DNA of 37,886 nucleotides, taken from contig LUCW03002236.1 in the NCBI GenBank assembly GCA_001586965.3, positions 75,001-112,886 of the forward strand, read 5' to 3'. The DNA is from Sphaeroforma sirkka (taxonomy: Eukaryota > Opisthokonta > Ichthyosporea > Ichthyophonida). The notes beneath the pieces are model-generated. The model saw nothing but the letters and a program-made list of their open reading frames with translations. It was not told where the DNA came from and ran no database searches. The translations under genes and the position numbers were made by a program. Each line of letters begins with the position of its first letter. Positions within the stretch are counted from its first letter, which is position 1. Positions 21,625-31,672 of the stretch are shown piece by piece.

Positions 21625-22889
21625 GTTTTGTTCTCAGATATTAAAGTATCTTAAAGTGTTTTAAGTTTTAAGTGAATAGTTGTGATTTATTTGATTCGAG
21701 TCCCTGCTTTTATATGCATTGGACTCGTAATCCTTGAGCCATTGGAAAAACACCTTTTAAGGTGAAAAAGGTTCTCACTTAGTCTATGATCCAATCCAAA
21801 GGCAGCGTCGCCACGTCTTCAACTGATCGTGGCTTCCATTGTAATCTTTTGCCTTATACGTTTAGATTGTACTCCTCCGATATTCAGGATGCCTTTATGC
21901 CCATCAGAGATTTCTATAATGATGTTTCTGTACTCCCGGCACTTCGGCTCCGAGATTAATTTCCATCTGTAATATGTCTGTGTCCCTCTCTGAGTTTAGT
22001 TTCTCTCCTTGGTTGATGCTGGGATAAACCTTGTTGAGCCTCCGGTGTTTGACCGTAGTTTTATGCTTGGTAAACAATCCTGGTGTACTGTGATCAATAA
22101 TAGGCGCTATTAACGTCAAAATGATGTACAGACCTATTTTGAAAAGCTGCCATGGTAAGGAAAGTGCATAGCGTAGTAGACGATGCAGTGGAAGCATATG
22201 TATTTCAGAAAGAATCACCGTGGAGCTGTGAGAGACTACAGGTCTCATGCCAGATTTCACAGCAAGAAACACTCTTTAATTTATGGAAGTCATCAGAGTT
22301 AGCTCACTCCCGAGAGCTAATCAAGTTGCTTAGATTACTCCCAAAGTTATTACTTAACCGACTTCTGATAGCAGATTAAGTTTCTCAACCGATTCCCAAG
22401 AGTGGTGTTACAGTGGATTAAGTCTGTCAACCGCAACATTCTAAAAGTAGCTGCGGTTCTATGTGAGTCACAACCTATGCGGAAAGTCATTCATGTGATC
22501 AGCGTGAGATTTAGTTGCAGAGATGTTGAACTGTGTGAGTCACAACCTAGGCGGAGAGGCATCATGTGATCAGCGTGAGATTTAGTTGCATTGAAGTTAA
22601 AAATAGAATATCATCGAAGTGTTAAAGTGTTCCGCATAAGGTTTCTCATACTGACCATCTGGCCAGCCCAAGCGGCTGAATACTAGCACAAACACCTTGG
22701 GTATAAAACCTAAGGTGAGGTCAGAAATAAATACATACATTTGCACTTGATTCGAAGTCTACTACAGTGCACTCTAACACTCCATTCGAGCCTTGTGAAT
22801 GGTAAGGTCGCCGTTTCCGTCGTGTTCCCTCGTGAATAGATATTTAGAATGGAACAGACGATAAGGTGAGGTGGAATAGACGACAGGGG
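21625..22889. mobile_element. Unidentified ~1.3-kb block interrupting copia element 2
   Basis: The element's reverse transcriptase is recognisable up to ~21624 and again from ~22890, and the sequence between matches neither. It is AT-rich and apparently non-coding, with a TATA-like GTATAAAA at 22701, a 72-bp tandem repeat (22461 and 22533) and an imperfect hairpin GATTCGAGTCC/GGACTCGTAATC at 21693-21732. It could be a solo terminal repeat or a small transposon; no target duplication was found, and ~130 reverse transcriptase residues are lost, so it is not a simple insertion. Confidence 0.5.
22461..22600. repeat. 72-bp tandem duplication
   Basis: TGTGAGTCACAACCTANGCGG starts at 22461 and 22533, and both copies continue with CATGTGATCAGCGTGAGATT and TAGTTGCA. 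Confidence 0.93.
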
Positions 22890-23265
22890 GTTTACATCGG
22901 CCAGTTGGCTGCGAGAGCTAGCCTGGCGTTCGCGGTCGATCGTGGCGTATCACAAGGGCCATTCGGAGGATGTACGTGCCTTAGAGATGCTCTTGAGCAC
23001 AGTGTCGTCAAGTAGGTCGATAGCATCGTGGAGAGTAAACTCGGGGTTTTCAGTAGGAGAGCCGTGGCGAACGCTGTAAGCGAGCTGATGTGTGCCGTGT
23101 ACGAGTCGTCGACGTTGAGAAGAAACCATGCGGCTGAGGAGGCGGATATGAGGGAGGGGGGGTCAGTAGAATCGCATTGAGCCTTGTCACTGTGAAGGAA
23201 AGCGATCTGCGCACGAAGTGCAGATGGCTTAGAATCTGAGAAATTGGCGGCAAGGACCGGGATCG

Positions 23266-23785
23266 TAGACGTTAGTATCAGGGGAGTGTAAAATGCTGTC
23301 AAATGGGAATCGAATCCGAAATCATATGTAACATCAGGGAGCTGGGTAGTCAGTAGGAGCGTCCTGAGGAGAATGGGGATGGGAATTGGATGTGAAGGTG
23401 GGAGTATAGTAGTAGTAAGGAGAGGCCATGGGGAAAGGCACTGGAGAGATGTTAGTCAGGAGGCAGGCATCAGATCAACGGGAATTGGAGGGTAAGCGCC
23501 GGGGTATTGCAGGAACAGGATCATGAGACGTTAGTATCAGGAAGTGTAAAATGCTGCCAAACGGGAATCGAATCCTGAAATCATATATATGACATTAGGA
23601 GCTGGATAGTCAGTAGAGATCGTCCTGAGGAGGATGGGGACGGAGAAGATGATGTGAAGGTGGGAGTATAGTAGTAGGGAGGGCCATGGGGGAAGACACT
23701 GGAGAGATGTTAGTCGGGAGGGTAGACTCGGATCTATGAGGAGATGGGGTAGAGCGCCAGGGGGGTATTGTGATAGGCATGGGGA
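23266..23785 (-). repeat. 259-bp tandem duplication inside copia element 2
   Basis: GAGACGTTAGTATCAGG...GTGTAAAATGCTG...GGGAATCGAATCC starts near 23266 and again near 23525. The copies run on through TCCTGAGGA and CACTGGAGAGATGTTAGTC with scattered differences. It falls in the linker coding region. Confidence 0.9.
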
Positions 23786-23918
23786 TGGGGATAGAGACTG
23801 GAGGCGTTGCCGTGGGTAGAGAGATAGGGGTGGGTACTGGTGGAATGGAATGGGGCTGGGGAAATATAATGGGAGTGGGAGGTAGGGGTATGACTGGCAC
23901 CGGTATAGTCTAATGGCT

Positions 23919-24280
23919 GTGGGGTAGAACAAAGGGGATTTCAATATCGATATGGTGTGATGCGGTAGCCCAGTCCTAGGGAATGACCCAAGATGACAGT
24001 GAAGCACTGCGGGTGACATGTCTACCGGAGGCCAACCATTGGGTTCGTTCCCCAGTAAAGAATTGTACATCCCGCCTATGTATAATTTACTGGGTGAAAA
24101 CCGTGGGGTAGAACAAAAAGGATTTCGATAGCGATGTGGTGTGATGCAGTAGCCCAGTCCTAGGGAATGTCCCAAGATGACGGCGAAGCACTGCGGGTGA
24201 CATGTTTACCGGAGGCCGACCATTGGGGTCGTTTCCCAGTAAGAAAATGTACATCCCGGCTATGTAGAATTTACTGGGTA
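23919..24280 (-). repeat. 183-bp tandem duplication inside copia element 2
   Basis: GTGGGGTAGAACAAA occurs at 23919 and 24102, each followed by GGATTTC, GATGTGGTGTGATGC-like sequence, GTAGCCCAGTCCTAGGGAAT and CTGCGGGTGACATGT. The duplicated peptide contains GNEPNGWPPVDMSPAVL in one copy and GNDPNGRPPVNMSPAVL in the other, so coding was conserved for some time after duplication, or the event is recent. Confidence 0.92.
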
Positions 24281-24599
24281 AAAAAAAACTCTGTATTTTG
24301 AATGTGTCATCAGTTCCGTTGAGTGTGTACCCGAGCAAGACACCAAAACCATATTGGGGGCTGTACTTATGGAGAGGTGGGGTGCCAGAAATTTTGTAAA
24401 TTTTGTAGGCGACAAGTGTGGGAAAAGGGGTTCAGGGGCGCGATACCATACACGATGTGGGGAAAAGAGTTTGGAGTTCTTGGATGGTGTGCGGTTTCTG
24501 AGTGTGTCGGCGAAGTCCTTTGCTATACCCCAAAAGTGACAGTGGTATCCCGGCGTCGAGAAGCAGGCAGCGGACCATATTCTTAAGGGTGTCATGCTG

Positions 24600-25475
24600 T
24601 CTTTCCGCGGTAAATTTCATTTTGGGTGTGTGTGGGGGAGGGGGAGGGGGGCGAGCGATGTGCAATGGTTCTTCACAATGGTACTGTGAAGAACAGAGTC
24701 ATCATCAGCGGTGAAGGTCTGAGGCTTTTAATGGGGGTGAATGCGAGTGAGGAACTCCCCGATGTGTTGCTCCAGCGACATCTTATTCGGTAGATTCTTA
24801 TGGAGGCCAAATGTGGAACCCTTGCCTATCATGTTCAAGGCATAAATGTTGCTATCGCGGTCAGGTGGGATGGGCCCTGTAGGTCGATGTGGAGTTTCTC
24901 TCCGGGGCCATAAATGTTGTCAGTTGAAGTATGGACGACGCCTTTAGCACGTAGTTTGGCCTCTATACATACGGGGCAGTGTTTCTCGTATTCAGGATTG
25001 ACACGAGAATGTATAATGGCAGCGGTGAGAGCCGGAGAGTGACGAACTGCTGTGTGCAGTGGTCCAACCAAGGCGACTAGCGTATAGATTCAAGATGGCT
25101 TGCCGACAGCAGCAGTCACGTGTCTGAGAAAAGTGGAAGAGGTGTTTTTGATGAGAAAAGGGTAGGATTGGAATCGAGTGCTGACGACCGTCCACCACTT
25201 GGCGCAAGGACGTAAGGGTATGACCATGGCGAGAGTGGCGACCACCTTGGTGGCTGTGCCAGTTAGTTCGTAAATATCAGACCATTCAAGGCTACCATAC
25301 GCCTCTTCGGACAGGAAAATCAATGCGGCGCCAGTCAGTATGGACTCCACTGCCCTCGGGTCCCGCGAAACGCGGGAGCTGAGCGTTAGATTTACCTGGG
25401 CAAATATCAATCGTGGGTTCGTAGGCAAGGCGGATCATTGCCTGCTGCCACTCGTCGGGATTTAACATCCAGGCG
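24600..25475 (-). pseudogene. GAG-pre-integrase and integrase of copia element 2
   Basis: GPLHTAVRHSPALTAAIIHS, then KHCPVCIEAK, gives the HHCC zinc site, followed by GEKLHIDLQGPSHLTA with the first catalytic Asp. Downstream FTADDDSVLHST carries the second Asp and TAERQHDTLKNMVRCLLLDA the Glu. Frames change between about 25430 and 25090, and again near 24830 and 24700. Confidence 0.85.
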
Positions 25476-26345
25476 TTAGTGTCGACGTGGATCGAGGGCT
25501 GATGGGGTTGTGAGAGTGATGCTACATGATTGTGCAAGATTTGTAGTAGTCTTGCGACTAAGATGACTGTTATTTCGATGAAATTCATTATAAGTCATTG
25601 TGATGGCCGTTGGGGTTGGTGGAGGAGGTATAACGGGTCGGGGTGTTGTGGTGGCTATCACAGCGGTTTGCGGTGGGAGTAGTGGGGGACGCTGCGGTGA
25701 CAGTTGGCTTTGCGGCTGAGCTGTGATGACATTAGTACGAGGCATTGTTGAATTGAATTGCTCTAATTGTTGAAATGTGATTTGGTATCCTCCGTGTGCA
25801 CGTGGTATAGTTATAGTGTGTTGCCCTATAGTCTTGATGCATGTGTTGGAGGGCCGAGGGTATGTCAAGGTGAATCCGTTATCCTGTAATAGATTCTGCG
25901 ATAGCAGTTGTTGTACGAGCGGAGGGCTGATATAGGACATGGCGACGTTAGGGAGTAGATTCCGTTCAGTGATCACAGTGGTGGATTCGTCCGCGAGTTG
26001 TAAATGGAGGCGACCAGTTTCAAGCTGGGTAAGTTTGTGCCTAGCATGGAAATTGAAATAATTATCCGTCGCACCACCATCGATTAGTAATTTGACATGG
26101 CTGGACTGAGAGTTACGTTCAATGTGCTTGAGGCGAGTGACGTATTCCGTACGGTGGGTGCTATGGATAGATTTGGTGTAGGGAAAATTGTTTTCATTGG
26201 TACGCTTGCTACAGACTATGGCCAGGTGATTTTGGCGGCTACAATGGGTACACGAAAGGGTGGTCGATTTGCATTCCCGAGCAGTGCGTTGTTTATCGCC
26301 GCACTTGCCGCATGCATTTGTGCAACGACCTGAGTGATGCTGTGT
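25476..26345 (-). pseudogene. Zinc knuckles and aspartic protease of copia element 2
   Basis: One continuous minus-strand frame. First knuckle CGKCGDKQRTAREC has Arg where the His should be; the second, CTHCSRQNHLAIVC, is a complete CX2CX4HX4C. The protease follows with LLIDGGATDNYF, where IDGGAT stands for the catalytic D-S/T-G-A. The frame then runs into a Pro/Thr-rich segment. Confidence 0.85.
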
Positions 26346-27328
26346 GGATCATCAGACATAGCATTGAAATTGGCGCGGGTGGGTGGTTACGGTCGTAGTA
26401 GTCATGGCGTTGATACGTTTGATCATAGAATCGATCTTGTCGTCGAGAGGAGTGGATAGTGAGGAGGCTATTTCGTTAACTCTGGGGGTGTGTACGTTGT
26501 TCATAGTTTTTCATTCTTTAATATAGAGGAGATCTTGGATGAAAATAGCGCGACGTGTAGTAGTAGACCGACTGATGAGATAGTCTTTGGTCTGCTCTTG
26601 ATGGGAGTCAGGAAGACCAGATGAAAATAAGTCCAGGGCGTAATCATTGGAGAAAGAGGTACCCTGTTCGCGTGCGTCCTGGGTGAGGAGTGCACAGCGA
26701 AACGTCCATTCTCTAAGTGCCTCGTCATCCTTACGTTTGAATCTTCGGATATAGGCATGAGTGATGTTCTTACGGTCTTTGGCGGAGTGATGCGTAAAGC
26801 GTCGAATCAGTGAATGAAGGAGGAACCAAGGATGACTCAGCAAGGCGTCATTATGAAGCGAGGTGCGGAGATCAGTGGATAAGGACTGGAGTATAATTTT
26901 GTAGGCCCGTTTGTATACATCAGTTTCCTTCTGTGCGGTAGCGAATTATAGATCGGTTGTCAAAGTCTAAAAGCAGTCGAAGGTCAGTAATGTATTCTGT
27001 AGCGGCTGCTAAATAAATATCGGTCTTCTACGTATCATATTGTTGACCGGACAATTCAAGAATGATCCAAGTCCATTTCGAGTCGTGTTTCTCGGCAGTG
27101 AATAACATAGTGGTAGTGGTGGGTGGGTTGGTGATCACTGGTGTAAGAGTGAGGGGGTATGCCTCGGGTCGTAGGCGGGATTGGTGAGGAAGAGGAGGGG
27201 GGTACCGTGTGTCCGGTGGGTATGCAGTCTCGAGGGGTGGCGTATCCTTTGTCGTTGGGGGAGGAAGGGAGTGGGGCTTCTGCCTCAATCTGTAAAGCAG
27301 AGTCTTCGTCCGGTACATTATCGCTCAT
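26346..27328 (-). pseudogene. gag of copia element 2
   Basis: Begins MSDNVPDEDSALQIEAEAPL with a proline/serine-rich stretch, then a shift near 27110-27060 into another frame. A later segment (26843-26511) resembles a retrotransposon capsid: ITHAYIRRFKRKDDEALREW followed by DLFSSGLPD. Several stops separate the segments. Confidence 0.75.
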
Positions 27329-27640
27329 AACCTATTGAGACCTATAAACTTCTAAACAAAATTGGTTGAGATATATTCAAAATAGTGGCTCATATTTATA
27401 CTATCAATTAACTAGTATGAAATTGTGGGATAATTATTTGGGATAATTATTTGCCACATGTTGGTGGGGCCATTGAGTAGGTCCCGGGAAAAACTAAAGT
27501 TGGTTTATATTCTGAGGGAGAGGTTGACTCGTCTCGAGAGATCTGCCAACAAATGCCACAAATCGCACAAATTGTAATAAGTTCCTTTAGAATGTGCACA
27601 CTATATTACACGCTTCTTTCCATTGCTCAGCTCACTTTGC
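27329..27640 (-). promoter_or_regulatory. Leader of copia element 2, possible terminal repeat
   Basis: On the minus strand this lies just upstream of the gag Met. It has a TATA-like AGTATAAATATGAG (plus positions about 27388-27401) and a 14-bp direct repeat GGGATAATTATTTG at 27427 and 27441. It may be the 5' terminal repeat and leader, but no 3' partner is seen near 20700. Confidence 0.35.
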
Positions 27641-30600
27641 AAAGCATCACACAAACGAATGATAGTTTAAAGTTAACACGACAATAGAGAAGAACAGCTG
27701 AAATAGCCATTCATGCACGCGTGAATGAAGGGATGAGATTTGGGAAAAACGACTGTCGATCGACACTGAATGCCTTTCTGGCGTTCAAGGATGCATCATT
27801 TGTTTGGCCACGCCTAGAGGATCCCAAATGGAATCCTAGCGAATAACTTCAGAAGGTAAAAACCGACGAGGAAATACTAAAGGCATCTCATATCACAAAC
27901 TTGAACCTAGCTATCAAAAGATAATCCAACACATACATGATCAACACATACATGATCGATGGTGTTCAAGAGGAAAAATTAATCTTTCTATATGCGACGA
28001 AGGTGTATACACTGTAATTTTTATTCAAAAAATGGCTGTCTCGGTAGGCCCACAAGGCCTGAAGGAACAATATGATAACGTAGTCAGGAAGAAATAGGCA
28101 CGAAAATTAGGAGCAATCTCAAGAGCAAAATGGGCATTTGAGGCAGCAGAGATGCAACAAGTTTTAGAACTAAGCAAATCTTTGGCTTGGTTGCATTTTC
28201 TACGGTGCTTGCAGTTTTCTTTCATTTCTAGAAATAATGACCTAGTACATATACAATTTGGCGATATAGTTCATTCTCGGAACACTGGCCAATTACTTCT
28301 AAAAACGTGTTGGTCTAAAAACATAGTTCAGAGCAAGAGTCCCGCAAACAATTTATAATAGTATCTCTAGCGGCGAATCTAGTTGAGCGAGTACATCACC
28401 ACTCAGTGCTTACCACTGAGTGAACTCAGTTTCTATTTGGTGAATATAACACAGACACAGGGGTAACTATGTCGAATCCACATTTACGTGGAATTAAATT
28501 TTCTAACCAATTTCACATTGCACAAGGGCGCCTGCGTAGTAAATTAGCTACGACCTGGTCGAAGAGACGGAACATAGCTATGAACAACACTAACTTATGC
28601 AAGATTGCGAGGGAAGAAACAACAGATATGTGCATACATAGACTCGACTTTCCCTTGCCCCGACACTTTGACTCGGATTGAGCTTACTGGTGATTGAGGA
28701 CTGCGTTCAATCATCAGATGAGTATTTAATGGGGGTGCTCCCAGGATTGAGTAACGTAGGTCTGGATCTGAATATATGTCGGGTACTTGCTGCTTTTGCA
28801 CTATACCTGAAACTCACTGCAAACAATTTGGTATCTAATGTAATTTTTAATTTTCAGCAATAACAAATACAGGAAAATGTTGACGTCACCAAAGTTGTGT
28901 ATAGATCTCCTTTTTTACATCGAGCAAGTAGGAGACATGTTTGCAGTGACAAATATTTAAATTGGTAGAGGTTATAATCACATAATATTGTCATAGACTA
29001 TATTAAATGAATAAAAGTAGCAACAAAAAAAAACTCAAAAATATCAATTCAAAGTTTGTGCATGAACATATTGAATACGGTTTTCCTATTTTTAATCATC
29101 CCCCGGATATCGAAAACACGATTTTAATACTCTTTCGACGTTTAAACATATCGAGTGGTACTCCGGGGAACTCATCTCAACAGCTGACCGATGTTAAACA
29201 CTCTAATTTCACTCTCACGAACAGGCAGGTCTATATTTTGCCATTTCCGCAAAGTCTTGTCGCATGCTTAGCAAAATAAATTGCACCAGATTTGTCATAC
29301 TTGTTCATTACTTTAGTCCGCTAGAGTCGCCGTCGTAGTCGACCCTTTTTTATTCAGCAATACGATTGTCGTCATCCTCATGGTGATAAACTTGCAGAAA
29401 ACAATTTGGTTGTTCCGAAACCAATATAAGTGGTGCATAGATTAAGGGTATTTATTGGAACCTCTTCACTATGCTTCACAGTTGCTATTTTAAATACATA
29501 ACATACAATGTAGAGATTCCAGCTCCCTTGTTTTTTTTTGTTTTTTTTTTGGGAAAATCATCACATGCCCAGACATCTAAGAGCATAAAGTGTAATATGC
29601 TGTAAAAAAGTCATCGTGAATAGCTAAGCATAATTCTTCACAGAGATGGTAATAGGTTGTATGCCAACCTACCATAGAACCATTAAAATTTGCTTTTCGT
29701 TTGTGAAGCGTTCTCTGCAGAACTTACTCTACGCGATCTCTTGGCCGCACAGTAATCTTTCACAACGTCCCCACACAAATCTGGACACGACCATACATTC
29801 GCCGACTCGCTTCCAGGCTCTCAACATAATCACCAGGGTATAACTATCAATCTGTAGATTACTCCTCTGATACAACCCACAACAGTGCGCTGAGGTCGCG
29901 TACGTCTCAATTTCTACTCCCGGTCTATCCACACCACCAAGCCAGATTTTAACGCCGACCGCACACCTTTCTACCCCACTCTCCCAACCGCAACCCCCAC
30001 GACCGAATCAGCATGTATTGCCTCTTGGTAAACTATCACAACGTCCACATTCTTCTAGTGTCACACGACGCAATGTATCTACACCGTGTCTCTACTTTCT
30101 GCCCTACGACCCTGAGACACCCGCCACAGGAAGACGACATATCACCATAACACATCTATCGATCGATCTACTCACGCAGACCACCCTTAATATTTTCAGT
30201 CACCTAAAAAGGTGTTCCGATGTTGCCCTCCACGTGTTGGCATAAATGCTTGATGACTGCACATAAGTATATACTATGAAGTACTCACATTCGCATCGAC
30301 CAAGCAGACACATTGCCCCTATATCAGGTACAATCCTTAGCAAAGATCACCCACACTAAATCTGTCTTTGCAAGTAAATATTATGGGCAACCTGCTACCT
30401 ACTAGGCACGTATGGTCGCCCATGGCGACGAGCAGGAGAAAGGTGATACTTGCATCTATACCTATGTGTCTGTCGCTTCCGCGGTAGCCTTTTATCTGTT
30501 AACTACAGTCGCAGCCGTTAACGGAGAGGTCATCAATTCAATGATGATACAGCGCTCCTCTACAGCAAATTAGACACGTCCACCTTCATCCCTCAAAGGG

Positions 30601-31000
30601 TACCATCGACCTTGGTCCCTATCTCCGACCCTTTCTGCTAGACTTTTTCAATATAGATTTTCTGTTGATCCCTTTCAGCTCATATATGCAAGAGTGAAAA
30701 TCGGCTCCCTTGCATATTTTTGGTGTACAATAGTAACTAATATTAGCTTAAATCTTTTATCAAACGACAATCGCGTGCAGACAAGTTTCAATTTTTACGT
30801 TTCAACAAACTCCTAGAATCAAGAGAAACGTGATGGTGCTATGTCTATCTTCAAATTGTGCCAACCTCGTCTATGTCCTATATACCAATCAAATAGGTTA
30901 GGTATAGTTGTATGACTATAGATGTTCGAGAATTCGTGCTCACGTGCGATCAGTTTAAATCGATACTAGTCATTATCTGTGGACAACATGTACGTGTAGC
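27641..31000. other. Intergenic stretch; no gene recognised
   Basis: Only short frames without recognisable motifs occur (for example 28469-28681 and 29007-29279, + strand). The part at about 29700-30250 is C-rich on the plus strand, unlike the AT-rich flanks. A 16-bp direct repeat CAACACATACATGATC lies at 27928 and 27944. Confidence 0.5.
28400..28422. other. Perfect 9-bp hairpin
   Basis: CACTCAGTG and CACTGAGTG are separated by five bases. There is no T-run after it and no adjacent gene, so its role is unknown. Confidence 0.6.
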
Positions 31001-31666
31001 CGACAAGGCACGAAATGATCGCATGGTCTGCTCTAGCTTTCCATATTTGATTTTTTTTTTGTTGTTGACAAGTTTCGGTTTCTCGTTTCGTTTTTTTTCC
31101 ACCAATCAACCTGCAGCGTGGTGCATCTGATCTGATGTCCATAGTAGCTCACGTGAAAGAGATATGTTTTATTGGCTTGTCTCGTTTCAACTAGTCGACG
31201 CAGTGACAACAATTCGCCGAACGGTCAATAGGTGTCAACTATGTTAGGGTAGTTGTACCAGCCAAATATACTGTTCTCAACTGTGGTGACGGCAACTTTT
31301 TCAGGCTCTATGTGAGAATTCGATTTTATTCTGTTGAAAAAGCCGGAAGGAAGCCGGAAGGCGAGCGCAGCGAACAATATGATGGAGTAAAAAATAAATA
31401 AAGGGTTCCTGTCAGAAGGGGTACCTGAAGAACTCACATCAGTGCCTCGGAACATGGTAAATTCCACTGGAATACGGATGATTTGCAAATATTTGCAATG
31501 TACTACATTTGCGATCCTTTTAAATTTTGATGACATATGTGCAGCTTACAAGGTATAGAATTATCGCAAGGTAATTATATTGTTAATAAATTGACAGTAG
31601 GGAATTGATAAAACTCCAGTCAATCACCACGCAATGCCTCAATGAGTCACAAATGACAGACATGAT
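31001..31666. other. 3' flank of the coiled-coil gene; no gene recognised
   Basis: A 103-codon minus frame (31225-31536) has no recognisable motif. A short direct repeat GCCGGAAG-GAA-GCCGGAAG lies near 31344-31362. Confidence 0.45.
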
Positions 31667-31672
31667 TTTATT
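31667..31672 (-). terminator. Polyadenylation signal overlapping the stop codon of the coiled-coil gene
   Basis: On the minus strand the last codons read CTT TAA TAAA: the AATAAA hexamer shares two bases with the TAA stop (31671-31673). Cleavage would leave a very short 3' untranslated region. Confidence 0.6.

Larger units (their letters stand above)
22890..24599 (-). pseudogene. Post-integrase region and proline-rich linker of copia element 2
   Basis: After the integrase comes the usual NRTPSKNSK.FSPHRVWYRA and a GYTLN segment (24330), then a long Pro/Ser-rich linker (about 23900-23600) and PPNGPCDTPRSTANARLALA at 22900, close to where the reverse transcriptase should begin. This stretch holds two tandem duplications listed separately. 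Confidence 0.75.
20730..27328 (-). mobile_element. Ty1/copia retrotransposon 2, inactive, interrupted
   Basis: Read on the minus strand from 27328 down: gag, zinc knuckles, aspartic protease, GAG-pre-integrase, integrase, proline-rich linker, reverse transcriptase and RNase H, again the copia order. It differs from element 1 in every motif (for example GLYGLKHAGRLWNQ and VYVDEV), so it is another family. It carries many frameshifts and stops, a ~1.3-kb foreign block at about 21625-22885 and two internal tandem duplications. No terminal repeat pair was identified. Confidence 0.92.

Noticed and set aside
21680..21760. tRNA-like motif on the minus strand (TGGCTCAAGG ... GGGACTCGAATC)
   Set aside because: A box A- and box B-like pair is present, but the box B has an extra base and no cloverleaf could be drawn; it is noted only as a hairpin.
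27688..28017. Possible coding relic with a common frame across two internal TAA codons
   Set aside because: The longest stop-free piece is about 52 codons and the stop density is close to random, so there is no real support.
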